Below are positions 1 to 7,995 of a DNA stretch of 13,527 nucleotides, in pieces. The position numbers were made by a program, and so were the translations under genes. Source of the DNA: Lachnospiraceae bacterium (lineage in GTDB: Bacteria > Bacillota_A > Clostridia > Lachnospirales > Lachnospiraceae); NCBI GenBank assembly GCA_016291475.1, contig JAEEXJ010000086.1, positions 1 through 13,527 of the forward strand. The letters run 5' to 3'. Below the pieces are notes generated by a model. It was not told the origin of the DNA, made no database searches, and saw only the letters and a list, made by a program, of their open reading frames with translations. How positions within the stretch are numbered: the stretch's first letter is position 1; the number at the start of each line of letters is the position of its first letter.

Positions 1-1301
<1,301 letters not shown>

Positions 1302-1592
1302 TTATTTTACAATTGCGAGGATATCGTTCTGCTTAACAACAATGTATTCCTCGTCATCTTCAAGCTTAACTTCTGTTCCGGCATATTTCTGATAGATTAC
1401 TCTGTCGCCCTTTTTGACTTCCATCTTGACTTCTTTGCCGTCAGCGGTGATTCCGGGGCCTACAGCAACTACATCACCCTGTGAGGGCTTTTCTTTTCCT
1501 GCAGCTCCTGCAATGATGATTCCGGACTTAGTGGTCTCTTCGGCAGCTACTGCCTTAAGGACTACTCTGTCACCTAAAGGTACTAACTTCAT
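1302..1592 (-). CDS. groES: GroES (Hsp10) co-chaperonin
   Basis: This 96-residue protein is the heptameric lid of the GroEL chamber. It starts MKLVPLGDRVVLK, the standard N-terminus of Firmicutes GroES. It then has the mobile-loop region EETTKSGIIIAG (about residues 17-28), then GDVVAVGPG, and KKGDRVIYQKYAGTEVK followed by the C-terminal EEYIVVKQNDILAIVK. The start at 1592 is chosen because a perfect AGGAGG (1600-1605) sits 7 nt upstream and the family starts exactly here. A longer frame reaching a GTG at 1649 would begin inside the CIRCE operator. It is the first gene of the groES-groEL operon, behind a CIRCE-controlled promoter, so it should be repressed by HrcA and induced by heat or protein-folding stress. 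Confidence 0.98.
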   Translation of the reverse strand: MKLVPLGDRVVLKAVAAEETTKSGIIIAGAAGKEKPSQGDVVAVGPGITADGKEVKMEVKKGDRVIYQKYAGTEVKLEDDEEYIVVKQNDILAIVK

Positions 1593-1610
1593 ATTGTTGC
1601 CTCCTTTTTG

Positions 1611-1626
1611 ACGCATGAGAATGCGT
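1611..1626 (-). other. groES leader hairpin next to the ribosome binding site
   Basis: A perfect 6-bp inverted repeat, ACGCAT-N4-ATGCGT, lies in the transcribed leader between CIRCE and the groES Shine-Dalgarno sequence (5 nt from it). In the mRNA it would fold with a UCUC loop. It is separate from the CIRCE stem-loop. It may influence mRNA stability or translation, but no function is shown. Confidence 0.5.
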
Positions 1627-1642
1627 TGTTGGTTTTCTCTTG

Positions 1643-1669
1643 TTAGCACTCATTTAATTTGAGTGCTAA
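1643..1669 (-). promoter_or_regulatory. CIRCE operator (HrcA binding site)
   Basis: The sequence is a perfect TTAGCACTC-N9-GAGTGCTAA, the consensus CIRCE inverted repeat recognised by the HrcA repressor. It lies just after the predicted transcription start and 50 nt before the groES start codon, the usual place for blocking initiation. As RNA, the same repeat would form a stem at the 5' end of the groESL transcript. Confidence 0.98.
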
Positions 1670-1681
1670 TCGACATTACCT

Positions 1682-1710
1682 ATATTAGTATTTCCTATTT
1701 TGAAATGCAA
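1682..1710 (-). promoter_or_regulatory. groESL promoter
   Basis: On the minus strand TTGCAT (1705-1710) and TAATAT (1682-1687) are separated by exactly 17 bp. The predicted start falls near 1675, directly before CIRCE. The layout fits a sigma-A type promoter of an HrcA-controlled chaperonin operon. Confidence 0.85.
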
Positions 1711-1748
1711 GCATAAAGACAAGAATTTTGACTTTTTTTATAAATTCC

Positions 1749-3254
1749 TTAATCTCCGTAATACTCATCTCTCGGAACTGTGCGGAGCGCATCAATGCCA
1801 AAATACTCGGACATCATCCTGTTTTCCTCCTGGGTGGGATCATCCGATATGTCTCTGTTGATCAGAAACCATGGTTTATAGGCATATTCGGGAACAACAA
1901 CTTCTCCGCCGCCGGATCTTTCGATGATATTTACTCTCTCCAGAAATTCCTCGTGGAAAGCATATGCCTCGCCGGTATGGATATAGTAATATGCTCCGAA
2001 AGATGACACCGCACCGATCTTGTCCTGAGTTATGTGAAAAGAAAACAGAAGCATCACAAGAGCCGCAGCGTAATAAAGGACGTAATGTCTGAACCTTAAT
2101 CCCGTCAAAGCCCGAATCTTCTCCGCGAAACGGCTGTGAACCAGATATCCGATCCAGTAGATCTCATTTGCAAAAAGAAGGATCTGGAAAGTAAAACAAA
2201 CCGCGATCCATGTCCTGGAAAGCCCCGCATTTCCCATGGAATAATAGCTTGAAGTATATCCCGTGCAGTAAAAACAATAAGAAAGAAGGGTAAAAAGAGC
2301 CGGCATTCTGAACTTATAATCCGACTTTTTAACCATCATCCTGATAACGGGTATGGCGATGATCATAAGAACGATAACAAAAAGCCCGCTGAACTTCCAG
2401 GCGTTTACAACGCCCTCTTTAAGTGAATCAATTATCGAAGAGACGACACCCTCTCCCTGATAAGAAGCCTGGCGATGAGCATTTCCTGGAGCAAGGAGGT
2501 TGAGTTTAAGTCCGAACATGTAAACGAAGAAAGCAGGAAGATACCACACCGCTTTACGGGCATCCTTTATAAGAACAAGAACTATATATCCCGAAAGAAG
2601 CAAAATACCCTGAACACAGGTTACGAAATTTGCACCTGCACAAACGAAAGCAAGAAAAGTAACGATGGAAAACAGGATAAAGCGTGCAACAGCATGTGTT
2701 TCCCGATACAGCAGAACCAGAAACGCCACCATCATAAACATTACGCTGTGCATGAAAACATAATGAACACCGCTGTTGTACCAGTAAAAACCCTGTTGTG
2801 CGGTGTAGATACATTCTGTAAGTGTAAGCGTCACTATAACAGAAAAGATGATCCTCTTATATCTGTCCGCTTTAAGATATACCCTTGTAAGTACCATGGA
2901 GAGGAAAAATACGGATACTACAAGTGATGTTATGAGCATCATGGGGCCGATAAAATATCTGTCATATCCGAGAGCTGCCGGCATCTGGGCCATCATGAAG
3001 ATCGAAGAATAAGTTCCCTGCCATGAATAGTGGGAACTGAGGGCGGTTTCGTATCCCGCCTTGATTATCGTTAAAAGACCGTATCCGTATCTCTGCTCTT
3101 TCCACAGATTAAGACCATAACCGAAATCGTCATATCTGGGAACCGCATAAAAAGCGAGTCTGTACAGCGGAATAAGAGCAAGTATAAGAGCCGCAACCGA
3201 AAGGGCGGCAAGTACTTTGTCCGAAAATCTTATCTTAAGAATTTTTCTTATCAA
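1749..3254 (-). CDS. Polytopic membrane protein, GT-C/DUF6056-like
   Basis: This is a hydrophobic 501-residue protein with about 10-12 predicted membrane segments. After a short basic N-terminus and the first membrane helix, an outward-facing loop carries PRYDDFGYG (the Asp pair at about residues 42-43) and SWQGTYSS (about 77-84). A conserved acidic pair after helix 1 followed by a W-x-G motif is typical of GT-C-fold sugar transferases and of DUF6056-like proteins. The C-terminal 70 or so residues form a soluble tail ending in DEYYGD. The start is TTG at 3254, because AGGAG (3262-3266) lies 7 nt upstream. The longer frame to a TTG at 3275 would start inside the T-tract of a terminator. It may transfer a lipid-linked sugar or modify a surface polymer; the substrate is unknown. 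Coding is certain, the family assignment is moderate. Confidence 0.8.
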   Translation of the reverse strand: MIRKILKIRFSDKVLAALSVAALILALIPLYRLAFYAVPRYDDFGYGLNLWKEQRYGYGLLTIIKAGYETALSSHYSWQGTYSSIFMMAQMPAALGYDRYFIGPMMLITSLVVSVFFLSMVLTRVYLKADRYKRIIFSVIVTLTLTECIYTAQQGFYWYNSGVHYVFMHSVMFMMVAFLVLLYRETHAVARFILFSIVTFLAFVCAGANFVTCVQGILLLSGYIVLVLIKDARKAVWYLPAFFVYMFGLKLNLLAPGNAHRQASYQGEGVVSSIIDSLKEGVVNAWKFSGLFVIVLMIIAIPVIRMMVKKSDYKFRMPALFTLLSYCFYCTGYTSSYYSMGNAGLSRTWIAVCFTFQILLFANEIYWIGYLVHSRFAEKIRALTGLRFRHYVLYYAAALVMLLFSFHITQDKIGAVSSFGAYYYIHTGEAYAFHEEFLERVNIIERSGGGEVVVPEYAYKPWFLINRDISDDPTQEENRMMSEYFGIDALRTVPRDEYYGD

Positions 3255-3266
3255 AACGGTACTCCT
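3252..3266 (-). promoter_or_regulatory. Ribosome binding site deciding a TTG start
   Basis: AGGAG at 3262-3266 is followed after 7 nt by TTG at 3254-3252. It is the only good ribosome binding site for the membrane protein gene, and it places the start 7 codons downstream of the longest possible frame. Confidence 0.75.
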
Positions 3267-3273
3267 TTTACGC

Positions 3274-3310
3274 AAAAAAAGACTCCGGGAAATTTTTGTC
3301 CCCGGAGTCT
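3274..3310 (-). terminator. Intrinsic terminator after the C39-like gene
   Basis: On the minus strand a perfect 10-bp stem, AGACTCCGGG with CCCGGAGTCT, encloses an 11-nt loop and runs straight into seven T residues (3274-3280). It lies 25 nt after the stop codon of the upstream gene. It ends only 7 nt before the AGGAG of the next gene, so it also occupies that gene's leader. Confidence 0.93.
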
Positions 3311-3328
3311 CTATCTTAAGCCTTTCGT

Positions 3329-3337
3329 ATTATATCA
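3329..3337 (-). promoter_or_regulatory. Possible extended -10 promoter for the membrane gene
   Basis: The minus strand reads TGATATAAT, a consensus extended -10 element (TGN-TATAAT). Its TGA is the stop codon of the upstream gene. No good -35 box is seen. Transcription would begin near 3322, pass through the terminator hairpin and reach the TTG-started membrane gene. This is an inference from one element in an AT-rich stretch. Confidence 0.4.
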
Positions 3338-4006
3338 TATATTGATCTCTAGATAACCTACAAGTTTGGTCATATCGTATTCATCCATGATTCCGAGATT
3401 GGGATCATAGAATTTTCCGTTAAAGTAAAGGAGGTAGTGGCTGAATCTTCCCATTTTCTCCATAAGGATCGCGCACTTGGGAAGAACTACATTATCTCCC
3501 TCTCCGGGATAAACGATGACATTGCTGTGGTCTATTCCGTAATAATTGAGTGCGGAAATAAGTCTGCCCATGGTACCCTGCCACTCGCGGCAATCCATTA
3601 CGGAAATTACGTCTGCGATGGTAACCCCCGCCAGCATCGCAATACAAGCCTGTCCGCAAAGACCGTCTCCGGGCTGGATTATAAGATTGATGGAATCTAT
3701 CTTTCTGATGGGATTCTCCACGCTGTAGGGAGAATTCTGATCCATCCTGATAAGTGTATCGGTAATATGAAGCAGGAACTTGTGATCGGTGTTCATATCG
3801 ATATTAAGCTCTGTTCCCGAAGGGATCATAAGCTTATACATTCCCTTTTCGAGAGGAATAAGGTTACAGTTGATGAACTGATTATCGATAATAAGCTCGG
3901 CACTTATCTCATCACGATGTTTGCAAACCTCCCAGATATTGAAAGGAATGTTAATTCTTACTTCATCGTTTTCTTTTTCAATCTTGGATGTAAAAAAATA
4001 CTTCAT
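3335..4006 (-). CDS. DUF1905-like domain fused to C39-like cysteine peptidase
   Basis: This is a 223-residue soluble protein with no signal peptide or membrane segment, so it is probably cytoplasmic. Residues 1-85 resemble the DUF1905 barrel: an F-x-x-x-I strand, then VRINIPFNIWEVC (16-28), an ISAELIIDNQFINCNLIP stretch (34-51), and YKLMIPSG. Residues 105-215 look like a C39-like papain-fold peptidase. Q111 is the likely oxyanion-hole residue and C117 in DGLCGQACIAML the nucleophile; H190 in RFSHYLLYFNGKFYDPN and D201 would complete the triad. The ATG at 4006 has an AAGGGGAAAG ribosome binding site. It is a single-gene unit with its own promoter, a cre-like operator and a terminator. The fold is inferred from motifs. 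Substrate and role are unknown, and an amidase, transglutaminase-like or inactive binding role is also possible. Confidence 0.8.
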   Translation of the reverse strand: MKYFFTSKIEKENDEVRINIPFNIWEVCKHRDEISAELIIDNQFINCNLIPLEKGMYKLMIPSGTELNIDMNTDHKFLLHITDTLIRMDQNSPYSVENPIRKIDSINLIIQPGDGLCGQACIAMLAGVTIADVISVMDCREWQGTMGRLISALNYYGIDHSNVIVYPGEGDNVVLPKCAILMEKMGRFSHYLLYFNGKFYDPNLGIMDEYDMTKLVGYLEINI

Positions 4007-4052
4007 AAATCTTTCCCCTTATATATGTATGCCCCACGCATATCTACGCTGA

Positions 4053-4066
4053 TGTAAGCGGTTACA
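4053..4066 (-). promoter_or_regulatory. cre-like operator (CcpA/LacI family)
   Basis: The plus strand reads TGTAAGCGGTTACA, a full match to the cre consensus TGWAANCGNTNWCA. It sits inside a longer inverted repeat, ATGTAA-N4-TTACAT. It lies at about +9 to +22 of the predicted transcript of the DUF1905/C39-like gene, a position where binding would block transcription. CcpA or another LacI-family regulator could be the partner. A small 5-bp stem (4028-4042) follows it in the leader. Confidence 0.65.
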
Positions 4067-4080
4067 TAATTACGATTTGT

Positions 4081-4109
4081 AGTATATATAGGACTTAAGG
4101 ATTTGTCAA
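4081..4109 (-). promoter_or_regulatory. Promoter of the C39-like gene
   Basis: On the minus strand a perfect TTGACA (4104-4109) is followed after 17 bp by TATACT (4081-4086). Transcription should start near 4074, giving a leader of about 68 nt. The -35 box lies about 20 bp after the yigZ stop codon. Confidence 0.88.
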
Positions 4110-4129
4110 TTTGAAGCTTCGACATCCGG

Positions 4130-4759
4130 TTAATAATACACACTTTCACCCGGCTCGGGAACAACTCTCCCCCCTGTCATATCGGTGATCCTTGCCATCA
4201 GATGCTCCGCTCTTTCCTCGGGACCGAGCGCGGTTATGGTAACCTTATCCGTGTATCCCGAATCAGTGATGGCAAAATCTTCGCTTTCCAGCAGTCTTCT
4301 GATACCGCCTTCATCGGGATAGTCACAGGTAAACTCAATATATTTTCCACGTCTTATGGAAGAGATCACGGCATTTTCCAAGGCAGAGGATGCAGCATCG
4401 GAATAGGCTCTTACAAGGCCTCCCGTCCCCAACAGAACACCGCCGAAATACCTTGTAACGGTGCAGACCGCATTAACAAGCCCTGCTCCTTCCATGATAC
4501 TGAGGATCGGCCTTCCCGCGGTACCGGAGGGTTCTCCGTCATCGGAGCACTTACTTACGATCATGTTACCATCCATCACGATATAAGCCCAGCAATTATG
4601 TCTTGCATCGTTAAATTTTTTACGGACGGATGAAATATATTCTTCCGCCTCGGAAGCGGATGAAACGCTGACGAGATTTCCGATAAACCTTGATTTGGTT
4701 ACGACGATCTCGCTCTCTCCGCTTTGTTTTATTACATTGTATGAATCATTTGGTGCCAC
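4130..4759 (-). CDS. yigZ: YigZ/IMPACT family protein
   Basis: This 209-residue cytoplasmic protein belongs to the UPF0029/IMPACT family, whose eukaryotic members act in translation control; the bacterial role is not well defined. The N-terminal domain (about 1-125) has KSRFIG (22-27), ARHNCWAY (52-59), SDDGEPSGTAGRPIL (72-86) and VTRYFGGVLLGTGGL (101-115), all signature segments. The C-terminal domain (about 130-209) corresponds to the DUF1949 ferredoxin-like domain. The start is a GTG at 4759 with AAGGA 6 nt upstream; no ATG lies near it in frame. It is divergent from the small gene at 4831. No clear terminator separates it from the promoter of the next minus-strand gene. The length is normal for the family. 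Confidence 0.93.
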   Translation of the reverse strand: MAPNDSYNVIKQSGESEIVVTKSRFIGNLVSVSSASEAEEYISSVRKKFNDARHNCWAYIVMDGNMIVSKCSDDGEPSGTAGRPILSIMEGAGLVNAVCTVTRYFGGVLLGTGGLVRAYSDAASSALENAVISSIRRGKYIEFTCDYPDEGGIRRLLESEDFAITDSGYTDKVTITALGPEERAEHLMARITDMTGGRVVPEPGESVYY

Positions 4760-4788
4760 GTTTATTCCTTTTCAAAAGCCGCGCCGGA

Positions 4789-4797
4789 TGATATAGT
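4789..4797 (+). promoter_or_regulatory. Possible extended -10 promoter for the small acidic protein
   Basis: The plus strand reads TGATATAGT, an extended -10 element. A weak TTTTCA lies 17 bp upstream of the hexamer. Transcription would start near 4804, about 27 nt before the ATG at 4831. This is the only 71-bp gap between the divergent genes, so a plus-strand promoter must lie here. Confidence 0.5.
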
Positions 4798-4830
4798 AAT
4801 GGGGCAATAACTATTTAGGGGGCAGCATTT

Positions 4831-5151
4831 ATGGATGTTTTTGAAAAAATCGGTGAATCTGTATATATGGCGGGTCTTCAGGTTAAAAGCAAAGCCAAGG
4901 AAGTTGCTGATATCGCAAGCCTTAAGGCTCAGGTAACCACCTGCGATGAAGTCATTCGCAAGAATTTCATAGCGATCGGAAAAGCCTATTACGAGAAGAA
5001 CAAGGATAACCCTGATGCTGAATATATCAAGCATCTTACGGCTATCAAGAATGCCGAGTCCGGCAAAGAAAGACTTCTCGGTGAGATCGAAGCCCGTAAG
5101 AACGGTCTCGATCCCGAAGCTGAAACAGACTTTGATCCCGATGATGAATAA
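4831..5151 (+). CDS. Small acidic helical protein, unknown function
   Basis: This 106-residue protein is the only plus-strand gene. It starts MDVFEKIGESVYMAGLQVKS and has an AGGGGG ribosome binding site (4817-4822) 8 nt before the ATG. The whole chain is predicted helical: a basic amphipathic stretch (about 15-35), then heptad-like segments around one cysteine (TTCDEVIRKNF) and a KAYYEKNKDNPDAEY region. It ends in a strongly acidic tail, EAETDFDPDDE. There is no signal peptide or membrane helix. Proteins of this general shape, often followed by a zinc ribbon, are common in clostridia, but no zinc ribbon is present here. It forms a single-gene unit with its own terminator. I do not recognise a named family and give no function. 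Confidence 0.85.
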   Translation: MDVFEKIGESVYMAGLQVKSKAKEVADIASLKAQVTTCDEVIRKNFIAIGKAYYEKNKDNPDAEYIKHLTAIKNAESGKERLLGEIEARKNGLDPEAETDFDPDDE

Positions 5152-5166
5152 TATCCCTTATATCAT

Positions 5167-5196
5167 AAACGGCGGAAGATCTCTTCCGCCGTTTTA
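5167..5196. terminator. Bidirectional terminator between converging genes
   Basis: AAACGGCGGAAG pairs with CTTCCGCCGTTT around an ATCT loop (a core 10-bp stem, 5169-5178 with 5183-5192, plus flanking A-T pairs), followed by TTTTATTA on the plus strand. It lies 15 nt after the small plus-strand gene. The opposite strand also ends in TTTATGAT, so the hairpin can terminate the PBP transcript coming from the right. Confidence 0.9.
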
Positions 5197-5223
5197 TTAT
5201 GCCTTAAAATGCACGTTCTGTCA

Positions 5224-7959
5224 TCAGCCGTCCTGAGATGCTACGCTGCCCTGAAGTGCAGCCAGTTCGGCTTCATGCTGTGCTCTTGCCGCTTCTATCG
5301 CAGCCATTTCCTGAGCAAGGATGCTTTCACTTCCGGGGATGGACAGCCATTCATCCGTATGGTGACACATATGGTCCATATCGGGGACATTGAATGTCTG
5401 TGTTCCGTCACCGTTATCTACAATGACCGTATTACCCGTCTGCAGCGAAGGATCACCCATGTACAGATCGGGATGATATCCGTCTATTTTGGGCAATACC
5501 GTAACGCCTTCGTAAGCGAAAGGACAATTGGGACATGCGATCTTATTATCATATGCACATATCATTCCGGCATAGTGAAGATCACATGTATACTGAGGCT
5601 CGGTTCCTTCCGCAAACCATTCGGTTATTACGCTTCCGTCACATAGTCCTTCGATGGGAAGAAGCCCCGATTCGGAACAAACCTCTACCGCAACGATTCC
5701 TTCGGGCATCTCAAATTCTTTATATTCGAGATCTTCGTGGATCCTGCTCATGATGGCTTTCCAAAGCATCTCCGAAGTATGCATCTCATCCCAGTTCTGC
5801 TCGGTATTGTCGTCATATCCGGTCCATACACCCGCGGTGTAATAAGGAGTCATTCCTACAAACCAGTGATCCCATCCGTCTGAGGTGGTTCCGGTCTTAC
5901 CGGCGATGTCCGCACCGTAGAAGTTAACTCTGTTACCTGTACCGTAAGCTACGCAGGATCTCATGGCATCGATAAGAAGCCATGCGGTTGTTTCTTTGAA
6001 TACACGCTTTTTCTTAGGATCCCTGTTATCAAGGATTATGTTTCCGTAAGAATCGGTAACGGTGGTATACAGATGGGGCTTGATAAACTCTCCGCCGTTT
6101 GCGATACAAGCATATGCACCGGTAACCTCTTCGTTGGTAACACCGTATGTAAGTCCGCCAAGTGCAAGGGACTGTGTGATATCGGAATATACCATTCCTC
6201 CGATCTCTTTTCCCGCGGTAAGGTGCGAGAATCCCAGTTCCTGAAGATAATTGAATCCGGTTATGGGTCCGATATATGTCAGATTCTTAACCGCAACGAT
6301 ATTCATGGAATATGCGATACAGTATCTGAGAGAAAGGTTCTGATAGCTGCAGGACCTTGATGTGTTCTGAACCGCGGTACCGGTATCATAATTGAAAGGT
6401 GCATCCGCATAGGTTGTTGCAAGAGTTACCATTCCGGTATCAAGTCCGGGACCGATGGAAGCAAGAACCTTAAATACCGATCCGGGCGATCTGGTGGAGG
6501 AAGTTGCTCTGTTAAGGGTACGTCGTCCTTCCTTGTCTCCTCTTCCTCCGGCTACCGCTACAACTTCACCTGTGGACTGATTGATGATGACCATGGACAT
6601 CTGAGGCTGTACGGTAAATTTAATGCTTTCATCGTAATTATCCTCGGTCTCCACAAGTCCCAGTTCCTCGAAACAAGCTGCCCTGTATTCATCGATCGCA
6701 GCCTGCGCGTTTTCGGTGGAACTGTAAAGAAGCTTGTACTTGCTGTAACCGTACGTATTCTTAAACCATGTTACCATGTTCTCTTTTGAGAAATTGTGAG
6801 GAGTTCCGTCCTCATCAAAAATCGTAAGAGCATAGTTCAGCATGTATTTATCATTGAACTTGAAATTCTCGGGATTGGAGAATTCCTCATCAACAATAGC
6901 CTGGATGTAAGGGTCCATGGTCGACTGGATCCTGAGACCTCCGCTGGTGATCATATGCTCCGCCTGAGCCTTGTCGTATCCGGCTACATTGATGAGATCG
7001 TCGAGAACATCACTGTAAAGCGAATCGGAAAAATAGTTACCCTCCTGGGTATCCGCTTCGGCGATGTATGTATCATGGTACTGGATCCTGTCATACACAT
7101 CATCGGTATCCGCAATGGCCTCATCATATTCTTCTTGGGTGATGAAACCGAGCTCGAGCATCTTATCGAGACAGTTCTTACGACGCTTGACGTTATTCTC
7201 GGGATGCTTGATTGGGTTATAGTATGAAGGATTCTGGGTGATCGAAGCCAAAACGGCACATTCGGAAAGATTCAGATCGATAGCTGATTTTCCGAAATAT
7301 CTCTGAGATGCCGATTCGACCCCGAGGGTATTCTGGCCCATGTTAATGGCGTTAAGATATCTGAGCAGAACTTCATCCTTGGTGGTGGATTTGGTAACTT
7401 CGATAGCCAGATACTGCTCCTGTATCTTACGCTTAAGCTTCTTGATCATATTGTCACCTTCTTCCGTCCAGTCAACGAAGATGGTGTTCTTAAGAAGCTG
7501 CTGAGTTATGGTGGAAGCGCCCTGAGTCTCGTCTCCCTTGGAACGTATGAACCAATAGAGTGCTCTGGCCATTCCTCGATAGTCGATACCGTTGTGCTCG
7601 TAAAATCTTTCGTCCTCACTTGCTACAAAAGCAAGAGCAAGCTGTCTGGGGATTCCGTCCCAGGTAACCTCGATGCGGTTTGCGTCCTTACCGACATAGT
7701 GGTCGAACTCGTTTCCCATCGCATCATAAACAATGGTGGCCTGACCGTTTGCTATGATATCCGAAATATGAATTACGGGAGTACCGGCAAGGATTGACTT
7801 AAACAGTCCGATACCGCCTGCCGCAAGGCATATAAAAACCGCAATGATCCCGGCAAGTACCAGCTTAAGCGCAAGCAGGAGTACTTTCCTGACGATCTTG
7901 TCTCCGTATGAATTTAACTGACGTCTTCTCTGAATGACGCCTTTTCTGCTGTAGTCCAT
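5224..7959 (-). CDS. Class A penicillin-binding protein (PBP1A-type)
   Basis: This 911-residue bifunctional murein synthase polymerises lipid II and crosslinks peptides outside the membrane. A basic cytoplasmic N-terminus is followed by one membrane anchor (about 24-54). The GT51 domain has EDERFYEHNG (catalytic E115), GASTITQQLLKN (147-158) and RKIQEQYLAIE (second acidic residue E181). The transpeptidase has SVFK (S494, K497), SMN (S551-N553) and KTGTT (688-692). After the catalytic domain comes a tail of about 150 residues with seven cysteines, including CPNC (809-812), ending in an Ala/Glu-rich helix. The start is ATG 7959, with GGAG 6 nt upstream; a TTG at 7971 just before that site would be in the same frame. 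It lies 36 nt after the 95-residue gene and is probably cotranscribed with it. The pbp1A/ponA label fits by architecture. Confidence 0.97.
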   Translation of the reverse strand: MDYSRKGVIQRRRQLNSYGDKIVRKVLLLALKLVLAGIIAVFICLAAGGIGLFKSILAGTPVIHISDIIANGQATIVYDAMGNEFDHYVGKDANRIEVTWDGIPRQLALAFVASEDERFYEHNGIDYRGMARALYWFIRSKGDETQGASTITQQLLKNTIFVDWTEEGDNMIKKLKRKIQEQYLAIEVTKSTTKDEVLLRYLNAINMGQNTLGVESASQRYFGKSAIDLNLSECAVLASITQNPSYYNPIKHPENNVKRRKNCLDKMLELGFITQEEYDEAIADTDDVYDRIQYHDTYIAEADTQEGNYFSDSLYSDVLDDLINVAGYDKAQAEHMITSGGLRIQSTMDPYIQAIVDEEFSNPENFKFNDKYMLNYALTIFDEDGTPHNFSKENMVTWFKNTYGYSKYKLLYSSTENAQAAIDEYRAACFEELGLVETEDNYDESIKFTVQPQMSMVIINQSTGEVVAVAGGRGDKEGRRTLNRATSSTRSPGSVFKVLASIGPGLDTGMVTLATTYADAPFNYDTGTAVQNTSRSCSYQNLSLRYCIAYSMNIVAVKNLTYIGPITGFNYLQELGFSHLTAGKEIGGMVYSDITQSLALGGLTYGVTNEEVTGAYACIANGGEFIKPHLYTTVTDSYGNIILDNRDPKKKRVFKETTAWLLIDAMRSCVAYGTGNRVNFYGADIAGKTGTTSDGWDHWFVGMTPYYTAGVWTGYDDNTEQNWDEMHTSEMLWKAIMSRIHEDLEYKEFEMPEGIVAVEVCSESGLLPIEGLCDGSVITEWFAEGTEPQYTCDLHYAGMICAYDNKIACPNCPFAYEGVTVLPKIDGYHPDLYMGDPSLQTGNTVIVDNGDGTQTFNVPDMDHMCHHTDEWLSIPGSESILAQEMAAIEAARAQHEAELAALQGSVASQDG

Positions 7960-7995
7960 TTCTTTCTCCAAACATCTTTCCGATCTGCGATCGTC

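Noticed and set aside
1593..1649. N-terminal extension of groES to a GTG at 1649
   Set aside because: The GTG lies within CIRCE, the extension has no family counterpart, and AGGAGG points to the ATG at 1592.
2475..2927. 150-codon plus-strand open frame inside the membrane gene
   Set aside because: It is antisense to the hydrophobic gene and is very rich in Lys/Asn/His, the expected mirror of membrane helix codons. No recognisable protein.
3437..4057. 206-codon plus-strand open frame opposite the C39-like gene
   Set aside because: It is antisense to a gene with promoter, ribosome binding site and catalytic motifs, its translation shows no family features, and it has no clear ribosome binding site.
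6796..7227. 143-codon plus-strand open frame inside the PBP gene
   Set aside because: It is antisense to the conserved GT51 and linker region and shows no family motif or ribosome binding site.
7960..7971. TTG start for the PBP four codons upstream of the ATG
   Set aside because: The GGAG directly after that TTG is the ribosome binding site for the ATG at 7959, so the TTG would translate its own signal.
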